From positions 57,830-121,829 of the forward strand of contig CAKZYA010000014.1 of assembly GCA_937883755.1 (NCBI GenBank): 64,000 nucleotides of DNA, given 5' to 3'. Source of the stretch: an uncultured Flammeovirgaceae bacterium (GTDB lineage: Bacteria; Bacteroidota; Bacteroidia; Cytophagales; Cyclobacteriaceae). Below, in pieces: positions 26,754-36,534 of this stretch. Position 1 is the stretch's first letter. Each line of letters begins with the position of its first letter. The notes beneath the pieces were generated by a model, which saw only the letters and a program-made list of their open reading frames with translations, made no database searches and was not told where the DNA came from. Position numbers and translations under genes: made by a program.

Positions 26754-26787
26754 TAAAAAACTGCTACGCGTTTCAAGTGCATAACAG

Positions 26788-26819
26788 AAAGCCGGAGCTT
26801 GGCAAGCATTCGGCTTTTT
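26788..26819 (+). terminator. Strong terminator after the sugar dehydrogenase gene
   Basis: AAAGCCG (26788-26794) pairs with CGGCTTT (26811-26817), with an inner GCTT/AAGC stem and a GGC loop, followed by a T run. It lies 35 bases past the dehydrogenase stop codon. Confidence 0.85.
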
Positions 26820-26867
26820 CATATTTTTACTGCTCGATAATTTTTTCTATTTCTAAACTAAATAATT

Positions 26868-27338
26868 TTGAAAAACCTAGTTCTTTTCTTCACCGCAGGC
26901 TGGCTACTGTTTGCCTGTTCAGGTGGAACCCAAACGGAACAAGCCTCAGAGACTCCCCAAGAACAAGAAGCAGAACCTGCTAAAATGTCGGAGGAGGAAA
27001 CCAAACTTATGACTGCCGGAGTAAAGGTATATGGGCAGTATTGTGTTGCTTGCCATCAGGCGGATGGGAAAGGAGTGCCCGGAGCTTTTCCGCCGCTCGT
27101 ACAAACCGAGTGGGTAACTGGTGATAACACTCGACTGATTTCAGTCGTGCTTAATGGTTTACAAGGTGAGATCACAGTAAATGGCGAAACGTATAATAAT
27201 GTGATGACTCCTCATAACTTTTTATCAGATGAGGAAGTAGCTGGAGTTTTAACTTACGTGCGCCAGTCATTTGGAAATGATTCTGAGCCAATCTCAGTAG
27301 AAGAAGTTGCTGAAGTTCGTGCCAGCAGTGCTCAATAG
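26868..27338 (+). CDS. c-type cytochrome lipoprotein
   Basis: A 156-residue monohaem cytochrome c. A signal peptide with lipobox LFAC is followed by an acidic, low-complexity linker (about residues 20-45), then the cytochrome fold with haem motif CVACH near residues 62-66 and the likely axial methionine in NNVMTPH. Start TTG at 26868 is inferred because it opens directly with the hydrophobic signal MKNLVLFFTAGWLLFAC and no ATG is available there. It probably takes electrons from the propeller dehydrogenase encoded upstream. Its 3' side abuts decayed sequence at 27386. Confidence 0.85.
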   Translation: MKNLVLFFTAGWLLFACSGGTQTEQASETPQEQEAEPAKMSEEETKLMTAGVKVYGQYCVACHQADGKGVPGAFPPLVQTEWVTGDNTRLISVVLNGLQGEITVNGETYNNVMTPHNFLSDEEVAGVLTYVRQSFGNDSEPISVEEVAEVRASSAQ

Positions 27339-27385
27339 CTACCTCAAATTTAGATTGCAGAAAGTTTCTAATGATTTCGGGTTAG

Positions 27386-27772
27386 CGGCTAACACCAAGC
27401 TCCGTATGTATGGTATTGAACTACTATGCAACGGCTTACACTGGAGTGCCGCTGCCTTCAGTAAAAATTCGCAGTGGCGAAAAATATATCAAAGTAGCTG
27501 AAAATCAGAAAGTTTGGGGTTAGCTGGGTAAGCCCTACTATTTTCCTTTGCAGATTGAGACTACCCTTTCAGTAAAAAGTAATGAACTGTTTAAGTCGGG
27601 AAACTGGTTCTGGCACGAATGGTATCATTCGGTAGCTTCCAAAGAGACATAACTAAACTACCTGTATATAGACCAAAAAATAGAAGCCAACCTGCTGTTC
27701 AACTCCGGCTCAAGCAACCAGGGTTTATGTAGTTCTGAAGATGAGCAGGCACTGAAAGAGCTAAGGCAGTAA
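27386..27772 (+). pseudogene. Decayed gene of unknown family with two in-frame stops
   Basis: One continuous frame (27386-27772) encodes PSVKIRSGEKYIKVAENQKV WG, stop TAG at 27521, then GKPYYFPLQIETTLSVKSNE and ELFKSGNWFWHEWYHSVASK up to stop TAA at 27650, then YLYIDQKIEANLLFNSGSSN and ALKELRQ up to TAA at 27770. Both stops lie in the same frame and residue composition is protein-like throughout, so this is a gene broken by point mutations rather than random sequence. An in-frame ATG is at 27410. I do not recognise the family. Confidence 0.7.
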
Positions 27773-27798
27773 AGTGCATGGTGTTACCTTAAACCAGT

Positions 27799-28272
27799 CT
27801 AAGAGATAGAGCCATTGTGAATACGAACTTTTACACCACCGGTTTTTGTATAGTATCTTAATTGCATAGCTTTACGCCCACCCACATGTTTGGCAACTAT
27901 CGTAATTTTTTCACTAGAAAGCACTGAGAACGCAAGCCTAATATTCTGGTTACCTATTTTATAAGGAAATGCGGTAGTACCAATGATTTCCGCTCCGCCG
28001 AATACTTTGGCTACTAAATTTTCTTTCTTACTACCCAGATTTAACATTCTCTGTATCAAGAATTTGATTGCAATATCTCCGTATTTGGGCGAAGGAACCC
28101 CTTCGCCATTCCATCTGGGTAATAGAAAATGATTGATTCCACCGAACTGGTGCTTTTGGTCGTAAAGGCATACTGAGACGCAAGAACCTAACAAAGTAGA
28201 GACCACAAAAGGATTTTTGCTGGCGAACATAGCGGCGGGTAACAGATAAAATGGACTGATGACATTATTCAT
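27799..28272 (-). CDS. cheD: Chemoreceptor glutamine deamidase CheD
   Basis: A 157-residue CheD. It deamidates glutamines in chemoreceptors, tuning their signalling. The catalytic cysteine is in LGSC31VSVCLYD and the histidine in GGINH48FLLPRW; later family motifs are AKVFGGAEIIG, IGNQNIRLAFSVL and VGGRKAMQLRYYTKTGGVKV. It is the last gene of the minus-strand chemosensory operon, 54 bases after cheW. Presence of CheD with no CheC or CheX visible suggests it works alone on the MCP encoded at 29687-31681. Confidence 0.93.
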   Translation of the reverse strand: MNNVISPFYLLPAAMFASKNPFVVSTLLGSCVSVCLYDQKHQFGGINHFLLPRWNGEGVPSPKYGDIAIKFLIQRMLNLGSKKENLVAKVFGGAEIIGTTAFPYKIGNQNIRLAFSVLSSEKITIVAKHVGGRKAMQLRYYTKTGGVKVRIHNGSIS

Positions 28273-28326
28273 AAAATGCTGATGAAGTCAGGAATCTGAT
28301 AGCAGAAACTTTAAAAGTTAACTCGC

Positions 28327-28818
28327 CTATACAGTTTCCTTTAACTCTTCAACCCCAATCAGCTCATCGGCCGAAAACACTTTATCTATATCCAATACCA
28401 TAATAAACTCCTCTTCCTGCTTCCACATTCCGAGTATGAAGTCGGAACGAAATTTTTTACCCAAGCTGGGAGCTGGTTCCATTTCTTCCTGATTGATATC
28501 CAGTACCTCTTTTACACTATCCACCAACGTTCCAATTTTTAGCAGTTCACCGTTCAGTTCAATGTCTAAAACAATAATGCAGGTATCTACTGTATCCTCA
28601 ATCTCTGGTAAACCAAAGATGGCTCGGGTGCTTACTACTGGCAATACACTTCCTCGAAGATTAATAACTCCCCGCATATAATCCGGTGAATTTGGCACTT
28701 TGGTAATCTGAGTGATCTCTAGAATCTCTAATACTTTACTGACATTAACAGCAAAAATTTCTTTCCCCAAACCGAACGACAGAAAAGAACTGATTTGGGT
28801 GGTAATGGCACTTTCCAT
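28327..28818 (-). CDS. cheW: Chemotaxis coupling protein CheW
   Basis: A 163-residue CheW, the scaffold linking receptors to CheA. The CheW fold is seen in FGLGKEIFAVNVSKVLEILE, ITKVPNSPDYMRGVINLRGSVLPVVSTRAIF, VDTCIIVLDIELNGELLKIGTLVDSVKEVLDI and SDFILGMWKQEEEFIMVLDIDKVFS. The N terminus is short and starts directly with the fold. It lies 25 bases downstream of cheR. Confidence 0.93.
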   Translation of the reverse strand: MESAITTQISSFLSFGLGKEIFAVNVSKVLEILEITQITKVPNSPDYMRGVINLRGSVLPVVSTRAIFGLPEIEDTVDTCIIVLDIELNGELLKIGTLVDSVKEVLDINQEEMEPAPSLGKKFRSDFILGMWKQEEEFIMVLDIDKVFSADELIGVEELKETV

Positions 28819-28843
28819 CTTTTATGAATTTATGTTAAAGAGT

Positions 28844-29656
28844 TTATCTTCTTTGGTAAATAGTAGGTTGAATCTGAATAAGGTTATCGTCTAAAGCGGG
28901 CAGTGATTCCGAATGTCCCAGGAATAGTAATCCCCCTACACACAAATTGGTCGTGAGCTTAGCAATCACTTCACTCTGCTTAGTTTTGTTAAAATAGATG
29001 AGTACGTTGCGGCAAAAAATTATATCAAAAGAAAATGGGAAGCGATAAATATTATCCATCAGGTTTAACTTCTGAAACTGTACTTTTTCTCGAATGCCGC
29101 TACTGATTTTCACAGTTTTATTCATACGATCTTTGCTCCGAAGAAAGTATCTTTTTTTGATAGTTAGCGGAAGACCATCAATAGCCGACTCAGGGTAAAC
29201 CGCCTGGGCTGCAGTTTGTAAAACCTTGGTGGAAATATCACTTCCTACAATTTTGAAGTTGTTAATTCTGCCTTCTCTTAAAATATTGGATAGTACAATG
29301 GCCAGCGTGTACACTTCTTCGCCAGATGAGCATCCGGCACTCCAGGCATTCACTGTTCCCTGCGGAGAAACCAGGTTATTCTGTAAGTATTCAAAATGGG
29401 CTGATTCTCTAAAGAAGTGAGTCTTATTAGTAGTTAGTGCGTCTACCATATGAACCAACTCATAATTATTTCTTTTATGGTCAAAAGCTAACCGATAATA
29501 ATCGGTAAAATCGCTGATTCCCAACGCCTTCATTCGCTTGCGAATCCGCCCCTCTACCATTGTCTTCTTTTCAATGGGTAATTGTATTCCACAAGTATCT
29601 TGCACGTAGCGGCTCAACTTGTGAAATATGGATGTAGGCATTGTTGAAGTTATCAT
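28844..29656 (-). CDS. cheR: Chemotaxis protein methyltransferase CheR
   Basis: A 270-residue SAM-dependent enzyme that methylates glutamates on chemoreceptors. The N-terminal helical domain (about 1-75) includes EKKTMVEGRIRKRMKALGISDFTDYY. The SAM-binding catalytic domain follows with AWSAGCSSGEEVYTLAI, GSDISTKVLQTA and the DIIFCRNVLIYFN motif, and ends GGLLFLGHSESL. It starts 30 bases after the MCP gene. No TPR tail is present, so it is the minimal form. Confidence 0.95.
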   Translation of the reverse strand: MITSTMPTSIFHKLSRYVQDTCGIQLPIEKKTMVEGRIRKRMKALGISDFTDYYRLAFDHKRNNYELVHMVDALTTNKTHFFRESAHFEYLQNNLVSPQGTVNAWSAGCSSGEEVYTLAIVLSNILREGRINNFKIVGSDISTKVLQTAAQAVYPESAIDGLPLTIKKRYFLRSKDRMNKTVKISSGIREKVQFQKLNLMDNIYRFPFSFDIIFCRNVLIYFNKTKQSEVIAKLTTNLCVGGLLFLGHSESLPALDDNLIQIQPTIYQRR

Positions 29657-29686
29657 TCATTTCAAATTCTAACCACTAATAAAAAG

Positions 29687-31681
29687 CTAGTATGATTCGT
29701 ATTCATCATCGTTGTTATTTAGTTTAATTTCAACCCCTGAAGATTCCTCGTGTACACCCATTTCTACTTGACTAGAAGTAAAAGTGGGTCTAGGGGGACT
29801 TACTACTTGAACAGTCGATAGCTTCTGCGGCTCAAAATGATGGTTTTCTACTTTAAAGAACGATGTTGCACTGTTTAGCATCTGAGCATTGCGGGCTAGT
29901 TCATTGGCACTGGCTGCAAACTCTTCGGCAGAGGCTGCATTTTGTTGGGTTACCTGGTTCAATTCTTGAATAGAAGTATTAACTTCCTCGGCTCCAATGT
30001 TCTGCTCTTTACTAGCAGCGTAGATTTCTTGTACTAATTGCGCCGTCCGCTGAATATTGGGCACCAGTGCTTCAAACAACTTTCCGGCATTTTCAGCAAT
30101 TTTTACGCTGGAGCTAGAAACATTATTGATTTCCTCAGCTGCTATTTGGCTACGTTCAGCCAGCTTTCGTACTTCGGCCGCTACTACAGCAAACCCCTTT
30201 CCAGCCTCTCCGGCGCGGGCAGCTTCAACGGCCGCATTGAGTGCCAATATATTAGTCTGGCGAGCAATTTCACTAACAATGGTAATTTTATTGGCAATGG
30301 CTTTCATGGAGCTGACGGTTTCATTGATAGCATTATTTCCTTCTTCCACGTCTTCGACTGCCTTAAGCGCGATTTGCTCGGTCTGCTGGGCATTCTCAGT
30401 ATTTTGCTGAATACTAGCCGCTATTTCTTCCATAGCAGAAGTTACTTCTTCGGTTGAAGCAGCTTGTGTACTAGCTCCTTGAGAGAGTTCTTCCGATGCA
30501 CCACTCAATTGCTGACTCGCAGTGTTGATTGAATCGGCACTGAAGCGTACTTCACCAACAATCTTCTTTAAATTGCCAACCATATTTTTCATATTAGCAA
30601 AAAGTCCTCGGTACTGAGTATGATCTTGAAACTTCCAGTTTAAGTCACCATCAGAAACTTCTTTAGCCATCAGAGATACTTCCTGCGGTTCACCACCTAA
30701 CTGGTTCATGAGATTCCGAATAATGAAAGTAATCACTAAAATTCCAATCGTTAAAGCCAGTAGCGTTCCCCCAATAAGGGTATAACGGCTGGCAGCCGCA
30801 GTGTCTTCCTGCTTTTCCATTCGCATAGCTAGCAGTCGGTGCTCCTCCGCGATGAACTCATCCAACCCTTTCCGAATCTGATCCATATACTTTTTACCGT
30901 CTTTTTTAGCAAATTCAGCGTACAATTCAACCATATCAGCTGTTTCAGCTTCTTTGGTTTTTAAGTCAATTAGTTTCTCGGCGTACTCATCCATCCACTT
31001 ATATGATGCATCCTGAATTGCTCCGTGTATATTAAAAGCCGTCAGATGTTGTTCAAGCGATTGCTTACCTTCGTAATATGGCTCCAGATACTCTTCCTCT
31101 TCATTGAGCAAGAAACCTCGTAGCCCAGTTTCCATGTTCACCAGATCCAGTATAATCAGGGCCTTGGTATTGGTAGTCAACCCAGAACGAGCTACCAGGC
31201 CCCGTAAACTGTCCATACGCTTTTTACCAATACCAGACATAATCATGGAACTGATCTCCTTGTCTAATTCCTCACCTTTGCGAATTTCTCGTCGCATGGC
31301 TATAAATTTTTCCGCCACGTCTGCTCTCCACTCTTCTGCAATTCGTTCAACTGCTTGTAATCGATGTAATTGATCTGGAGTAGGGTTATCAGCTACTGTA
31401 TTTTTCAGTTCAATAATGAGGTCTTCAAATTGAGATTTACCATTGTTGTAGGGTTCTAGATAGTCTTCATCACCACTCACACTAAATCCGCGCATGCCAG
31501 TTTCCTGATCGATCATGTACCCTACCAACTGGTTGGCTTTTCCTATTACTTTGTAGGTAAATTCTACCCATTTAGTATTATCCATTAAGCTATTAATACT
31601 AAATAGCATGACAATCCCAATGATGAGTAGCATTGCCAGGGTAATTCCATTGCCAAGTAAAAGTTGAAATTTGAATTTCAT
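29687..31681 (-). CDS. Methyl-accepting chemotaxis protein with two CHASE3-like sensor domains
   Basis: A 664-residue chemoreceptor. TM1 lies at about residues 8-30. The periplasmic region (about 31-300) holds two copies of a CHASE3-like helical module with the motif (N/D)xETGxRGFxxxxxxxYLEPY (near residues 58-77 and 182-201). TM2 is about 303-323, followed by HAMP and a signalling domain whose tip is [20 protein letters not shown]. No C-terminal CheR/CheB-tethering pentapeptide is present; the tail is acidic, [10 protein letters not shown]. It is co-oriented with cheR, cheW and cheD downstream and with a porin 33 bases upstream, so the ligand may be something the porin admits, which is an inference. 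Confidence 0.95.
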   Translation of the reverse strand: MKFKFQLLLGNGITLAMLLIIGIVMLFSINSLMDNTKWVEFTYKVIGKANQLVGYMIDQETGMRGFSVSGDEDYLEPYNNGKSQFEDLIIELKNTVADNPTPDQLHRLQAVERIAEEWRADVAEKFIAMRREIRKGEELDKEISSMIMSGIGKKRMDSLRGLVARSGLTTNTKALIILDLVNMETGLRGFLLNEEEEYLEPYYEGKQSLEQHLTAFNIHGAIQDASYKWMDEYAEKLIDLKTKEAETADMVELYAEFAKKDGKKYMDQIRKGLDEFIAEEHRLLAMRMEKQEDTAAASRYTLIGGTLLALTIGILVITFIIRNLMNQLGGEPQEVSLMAKEVSDGDLNWKFQDHTQYRGLFANMKNMVGNLKKIVGEVRFSADSINTASQQLSGASEELSQGASTQAASTEEVTSAMEEIAASIQQNTENAQQTEQIALKAVEDVEEGNNAINETVSSMKAIANKITIVSEIARQTNILALNAAVEAARAGEAGKGFAVVAAEVRKLAERSQIAAEEINNVSSSSVKIAENAGKLFEALVPNIQRTAQLVQEIYAASKEQNIGAEEVNTSIQELNQVTQQNAASAEEFAASANELARNAQMLNSATSFFKVENHHFEPQKLSTVQVVSPPRPTFTSSQVEMGVHEESSGVEIKLNNNDDEYESY

Positions 31682-31714
31682 AATTGATAGAGTTTGATAT
31701 TAATATTTTGATTA

Positions 31715-32971
31715 TCAGTAATTTATTGTAAACCTGAGTATTCCCAGTAGAGCGTTGTTAAGATTCGGGTCAGCATTGGGATTGATGATATATTGTAAGT
31801 CGGGCTGTAGCGTAAAATGATCGCCCAATTGCATAGAATAATTAAGCTCAACAATGGCTCGACTTTTCTCCATCATTCCGGTACTCTCAATTAGCTCCTC
31901 GTTAATAAATGAGTTTACCATGCCTGCAAATAACACATCCTTATCTCTCTGAGGCAGTAATCCCTCATAAGTAAAACCGGCACTAGTGAAAACGTCTATC
32001 AGGTTTTGATTGCCTGGCCCAATTCCTGTCTGGAGAAATAGCTTTAACCCCTGGCTGGAATGTCGATCTTCAGGTATCAGCAGATGATCAGCAATGAGGT
32101 ATATACCTTGGTTCCCTTTTATTTGAGCCGTAGGATTAGTGATGTCGGGAAAATTACCTGTATGAACGAATGCTCCCAGTTTGTAAGTGCCTTGATGAGC
32201 CCCTTGAATAAATCTATTGTAATGAATTTCACCAACGAGAAAAACAGACTCATTCAGATTCCAGCGTAAATTATAAGGATCATCGTTGAAATTCGTTGAG
32301 CTACCTGAGTAGGCGGCTGTCTGAAGGGTAATATTCTTTCCAGCGTATTTTATATAAAGGGCTGGCATAGTGCGGGGAAAGATTGAAAAAGAATAGCCTG
32401 CATTTGGTGTGATGCTAGGGTACATACCAAACGCCGAATGAATCGATCGTCCTGCCGAGCCACTAGTTCCAAACGAAGAGTTCATATCATGTTGGCCGGC
32501 AAGTATACTTAGTTTACCAAATGAGTGTTTGTACCAAAACTCGAAAAGGGCAGTTCGTTCAGGAGCTTCGTTTCTGGAAATAGGTTGAAAATCTCCGATA
32601 AGAGTGGCTGTGGGCAGGCCTCCGTGGGCATTAACACCAGTGAAAAAAAGCTGTCCATTCTTCCATAGCCCTGCCTGTTCTGTATCTAAGCTTAACGTTA
32701 AACGAATAAGTCCGATGTAGTCGGAGCCAGTTTTAATTCCTCCCTTAAAATTGCGTAAGATTCCTCCTTGAATTCTTGCTCCAAACTGCCAGGCTTCCAC
32801 TTCTTCATGACTATTCTCGTTCCTTAGGAAGAAAGCTTCAGTTGGTGTTTCCATTTTCACTTGAGAAGCGGCAATCATAGGCTGACCAACAGTGAATGAA
32901 GCGCTTGAGAAATAAATTAGTAAGATACTAGCATTTCGTAGCAGAAGCTGATTATAATAGAAGTACAGCAT
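31715..32971 (-). CDS. OprB-like carbohydrate porin at the head of the chemosensory operon
   Basis: A 418-residue outer-membrane protein. A hydrophobic N terminus ends near SFTVGQ. The body has the OprB carbohydrate-selective porin pattern: IQGGILRNFKGGIKTGSDYIGLIRLTLSLDTE, LFFTGVNAHGGLPTATLIGDFQ, ERTALFEFWYKHSF, GAFVHTGNFPD and a closing LLGILRFTINY. Porins of this family pass sugars and similar polar compounds. The MCP gene follows after 33 bases on the same strand, so substrate entry and sensing may be co-expressed. Porin substrate range is unknown. Confidence 0.88.
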   Translation of the reverse strand: MLYFYYNQLLLRNASILLIYFSSASFTVGQPMIAASQVKMETPTEAFFLRNENSHEEVEAWQFGARIQGGILRNFKGGIKTGSDYIGLIRLTLSLDTEQAGLWKNGQLFFTGVNAHGGLPTATLIGDFQPISRNEAPERTALFEFWYKHSFGKLSILAGQHDMNSSFGTSGSAGRSIHSAFGMYPSITPNAGYSFSIFPRTMPALYIKYAGKNITLQTAAYSGSSTNFNDDPYNLRWNLNESVFLVGEIHYNRFIQGAHQGTYKLGAFVHTGNFPDITNPTAQIKGNQGIYLIADHLLIPEDRHSSQGLKLFLQTGIGPGNQNLIDVFTSAGFTYEGLLPQRDKDVLFAGMVNSFINEELIESTGMMEKSRAIVELNYSMQLGDHFTLQPDLQYIINPNADPNLNNALLGILRFTINY

Positions 32972-34030
32972 TGGAGTAGTTATAAGATGAAATATTATTT
33001 AGTCTGAATCTATCTGGACATCAGCCTTTTCTTAGGTTAGTAGCAGCAATATTCGGGAATCTAATTTTTATATGAAGGGTAAAAAAGGGATAGGTATAAG
33101 GTTGTAATTAATTGTTAGATTTAAAATATTTGATAAAACAAAAATATAAATAATAATATTAATAATATAATTATTTTTATTTTTTTAAATAAATATTTAA
33201 ATAATCAATTAAATTTAATTTAATGACAATGTCCTTGAATATATTCATGTGTAACAATTTTTCTTTTCTTTTTAATTGAAGGCATTAAACATTAAATGTA
33301 GCGAAGTTTTAAACATCACTAAATTTCATCTTTTCACCAATAAACCAGAAAAACCCCTGATACAACTATCTAAAGTAGCTTCTAAACAAGGTGAAGAAAA
33401 TAAAGTGGGAACAAAAAGACTCAGGGTTCTAGGTGCATCTATGTGGTCAATGATCTACAACATTTTTTACCATCATCGGAGCAGACTTCTGAAGTTTCAG
33501 TTTACGCTATTGGAGGGGGTATTGATGGCTAAGAACTTCAGAAATCTTCGGCAACTATATGAAACCATCCAGAACCTTTTTTAGGCGATTAATGGAAACG
33601 GATGAGGGTATAAGATTCCCCAAAAACAGGAGTGAGTAAAATTGTATAATAAAGCGTTTTTGATACTAGCGGGAAAAGAAAAGACTTCTTTCCATATATT
33701 GGTGGAAGACATTCTTTAATACCACTTTATTCATTATCTTCTATATACAGGGAAATATTACAGGGTATTTGGGTATCTGGTAAAGGTTCTTGTTCTCTAA
33801 TAGAAGAGGGAATTTTTTAAAAAATTCAAAAATTTAAATAATTATATTTTACATATTGAAAATTCGATAGTTTAGTAGGCCAAAATATTTGTTTTCTCGC
33901 CCCCCTCTTTGTCAAATCATTTCGACTTAATGTCGCTTTTAGTACCCTGTACCTGGTTAGCCACAATTAATAAGAATTAAAGAGAAATAAAATTGATATT
34001 TGTTATCGATTTAGTTCTTAATATATACTA
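32972..34030. promoter_or_regulatory. 1.06-kb A+T-rich divergent promoter region between the two chemosensory operons
   Basis: This gap separates the leftward porin-MCP-cheRWD operon from the rightward cheY-cheA-cheB operon and must hold both promoters. A 102-codon frame at 33276-33584 is present but lacks any family similarity I can recognise and has unusual composition. A neighbouring frame in the same stretch reads VSVYAIGGGIDG before a stop, hinting at an old decayed gene. No clear promoter boxes stand out. The first 250 bases are extremely A+T-rich. Confidence 0.4.
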
Positions 34031-34408
34031 ATGGAAAAGACAATCTTAGTAGTTGATGATTTTGGTAGTATCCGCAATTTTTTATGCAGCACCTTAAATA
34101 AAAGAGGCTATAACACACTTGCTGCTGAGAATGGAAAAGAGGCTTTAGAAAAGCTGATTGAAAACCCTAGTGGGATTAACTTAGTACTATCAGATTTTAA
34201 TATGCCTAAAATGGATGGTATGGAGTTACTGAAAAATATTAAATCCCATACCGAGCTAAAAGAGAAGCCTGTTATATTTCTCACTACCGAGTCGGATCCT
34301 AAAACGATGCGAGAAGCGAAGGAGTTAGGATTAAGTGCTTGGGTAACCAAGCCATACAAATTGCTCAGTTTTCTTTCACAAATAGAATATGCCCTCAACA
34401 ATGGATGA
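34031..34408 (+). CDS. cheY: Single-domain response regulator CheY
   Basis: A 125-residue receiver domain. Acidic pocket Asp9/Asp10, phosphoacceptor Asp55 in VLSDFNMPKMDG, conserved Thr85 in FLTTES and Lys107 in VTKPY are all present. It has no output domain, so it would signal by binding a target when phosphorylated by CheA. Its stop codon overlaps the cheA start by 20 bases, giving translational coupling. Because no flagellar switch genes are present, the target is unknown. Confidence 0.93.
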   Translation: MEKTILVVDDFGSIRNFLCSTLNKRGYNTLAAENGKEALEKLIENPSGINLVLSDFNMPKMDGMELLKNIKSHTELKEKPVIFLTTESDPKTMREAKELGLSAWVTKPYKLLSFLSQIEYALNNG

Positions 34409-36437
34409 GTTTCATCAATCCTTCTTTGAAGATTCCCGTGAATTACTCTCCCAATTAGAATCTGCTCTACTGTCTTTAGAGAGTAACCCCCAGGATAAGG
34501 AAATCATTGAGGAGATATTTCGAGTGATGCATACCATTAAGGGGGCTGCTAATATGTTTGGTTTCGAACAGATTGGTCAGTTCACCCACGATATTGAAAC
34601 TATTTATGATGCTATCAGGAATCACGAAATTGTATTGGATAATCTCGTACTGGAAACTACGTTCAGATCAGTTGACCATATTTATGCATTATTGGAAGAT
34701 CCCGAGTTAAGTGATGAAGACAATCATTCTACTCATGAGAAATTACTGAAACAGGTTCAGGATATTATTGATGAGATAGAAAAAAGTAAAAAGAGTCAGC
34801 AAACCACTGCTATTCTGGAAGTTGAAGAGAATGAAAAGGAGATTGTTTGGACTTATTATATTAATATTCGACCTCATGAGGCAGTAGATAAGGTTAGCGG
34901 GCATCCTGTTTCCTTTATCATTGAAGATATCATTGAGCAGGGGCAGAATAAAATAAAAGAGCATGTAAAGGCCGAAGATCAGAACAAAGTCATCTACTGG
35001 GACATTTACCTGGCTACCAACCTGAATGAAGAGGGAATAAGAAACTTATTTCTTTTTGTAGAAGATGAATGTCAGATTGAGGTTCACAAACTAGTCAGTT
35101 GTAATATACTGGCGGAAGAGGCTTTTGTAAAAAAAACGGAAGAAATAGAGGAGGCAGACATTCCCGTTGATATTGAGTATTTGCAAAACTACATAAATGA
35201 GCTATTAGCCGAAATCAGGGATCATCGCTTACATCAAATAGACGAAAAAAAAGACAAACCTTCTGATAATAATAAAACAGCCAATCAATCAGCGAGTATT
35301 AGAGTAGCTACCGATAAAATAGACCGATTGGTAAACCTCGTGAGTGAGTTAATTACCCTACAGGCTACTCTCCAGTCAGTTAATCAAATTCAAAAATTAC
35401 CTCAACTAGAAAGTATAACTGAAAACCTGGAGCTAATTTCAAACAATCTACGGGATACTATTTTTAGCATCAGTCTGCTTCCTCTTGATACTATGACGGT
35501 AAGACTGAAAAGGTTAGTCAGAACTTTAAGTCAGGAGTTAAACAAAGAGGTGAAATTTATTACTGAAGGGGTTGACACCGAGCTAGATAAAAATATCATT
35601 GAGGTCTTATCTGACCCGCTCATACATATCCTGCGCAACTGTATGGATCACGGACTGGAGACGGCCGAAGAAAGAGAAGCCGCGGGGAAGTCTACCGAAG
35701 GAAGAATCACTTTACGGGCTTATCATTCAGGTGCCAATATCCATATTGAAATCGAAGACGATGGGCGAGGAATTAATATTGATACGATTAGAACACGCGC
35801 CATCCAGAAAAAATTGATCTCTTCCGAAGAGGTTTTAAGCCCTGAGCAAACCTACGAATTACTGTTTAAACCCGGCTTCTCTACAGCAGAGAAAGTAACT
35901 GATGTTTCGGGGCGGGGAGTTGGAATGGATGTGGTGAGAAAGAAAATCAGAGAAGTACGAGGTGATATATCCATACAGTCTGAGTTAGGCCAAGGCACAA
36001 AAATGACAATTCGTTTACCTATGTCATTGTCTATTATCGATGGTCTGCTTACGGAAGTAGATGGTTCATTTTTCGTTCTTCCTCTTAATTTAGTCATGAG
36101 AATTGACGAAATTCCCTACCAACAAACCAACCTAGATGGTAAGCTGATGAAAACATTGGCCATTGCCGATAAACAGCTTCCGGTGCTTTCTATCAGAGAT
36201 GCTTTTGGATTAAAAGAAAGCACCCCCGATATGGTTTCGGTAGTGAATGTTCAGAACGGTGAAGAAGTGCGAGGTATTGTAGTAGACGAGGTGAAAGGGG
36301 AAATTCAGGCCGTGTTGAAACCGCTAGGCAGCATGTATAGCAGTCAAGATTATCTCTCAGGTAGCACTATTCTAGGAGATGGGAATATTGCTTTTGTTTT
36401 GGACGCCAATAAGCTCATGACACACTTTTCTAACTAA
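34389..36437 (+). CDS. cheA: Chemotaxis histidine kinase CheA
   Basis: A 682-residue CheA that autophosphorylates and passes phosphate to CheY and CheB. Hpt domain with phospho-histidine His48 ([10 protein letters not shown]); a central P2-like region (about 135-230); dimerisation helices [22 protein letters not shown]-binding domain with N-box (LRNCMDHG, near 415), G1 box DDGRGIN (about 457) and G2 box GRGVGMDVV (about 508); and a C-terminal CheW-like domain. An ATG at 34401 is an alternative start, but both give the same domains. It starts inside the end of cheY and is followed by cheB 97 bases later. Confidence 0.96.
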   Translation: MPSTMDEFHQSFFEDSRELLSQLESALLSLESNPQDKEIIEEIFRVMHTIKGAANMFGFEQIGQFTHDIETIYDAIRNHEIVLDNLVLETTFRSVDHIYALLEDPELSDEDNHSTHEKLLKQVQDIIDEIEKSKKSQQTTAILEVEENEKEIVWTYYINIRPHEAVDKVSGHPVSFIIEDIIEQGQNKIKEHVKAEDQNKVIYWDIYLATNLNEEGIRNLFLFVEDECQIEVHKLVSCNILAEEAFVKKTEEIEEADIPVDIEYLQNYINELLAEIRDHRLHQIDEKKDKPSDNNKTANQSASIRVATDKIDRLVNLVSELITLQATLQSVNQIQKLPQLESITENLELISNNLRDTIFSISLLPLDTMTVRLKRLVRTLSQELNKEVKFITEGVDTELDKNIIEVLSDPLIHILRNCMDHGLETAEEREAAGKSTEGRITLRAYHSGANIHIEIEDDGRGINIDTIRTRAIQKKLISSEEVLSPEQTYELLFKPGFSTAEKVTDVSGRGVGMDVVRKKIREVRGDISIQSELGQGTKMTIRLPMSLSIIDGLLTEVDGSFFVLPLNLVMRIDEIPYQQTNLDGKLMKTLAIADKQLPVLSIRDAFGLKESTPDMVSVVNVQNGEEVRGIVVDEVKGEIQAVLKPLGSMYSSQDYLSGSTILGDGNIAFVLDANKLMTHFSN

Positions 36438-36534
36438 TCTACTTTTATTCATTGTTGGTAAGAAGTACAACCAGGGGAGTACTGATTCACCCAGTTATTC
36501 TAACTACTTTATTGGAGAACGGAAGGCCATTCAT

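Noticed and set aside
30038..30457. Open frame on the plus strand within the chemoreceptor gene, up to 139 codons
   Set aside because: It is antisense to the highly conserved MCP signalling domain and has low-complexity serine-rich composition. Codon structure of the MCP gene explains it.
33276..33584. 102-codon frame between the chemosensory operons as a gene
   Set aside because: No signal, domain or neighbour supports it, and a second frame in the same stretch looks more protein-like. Listed only as intergenic content.
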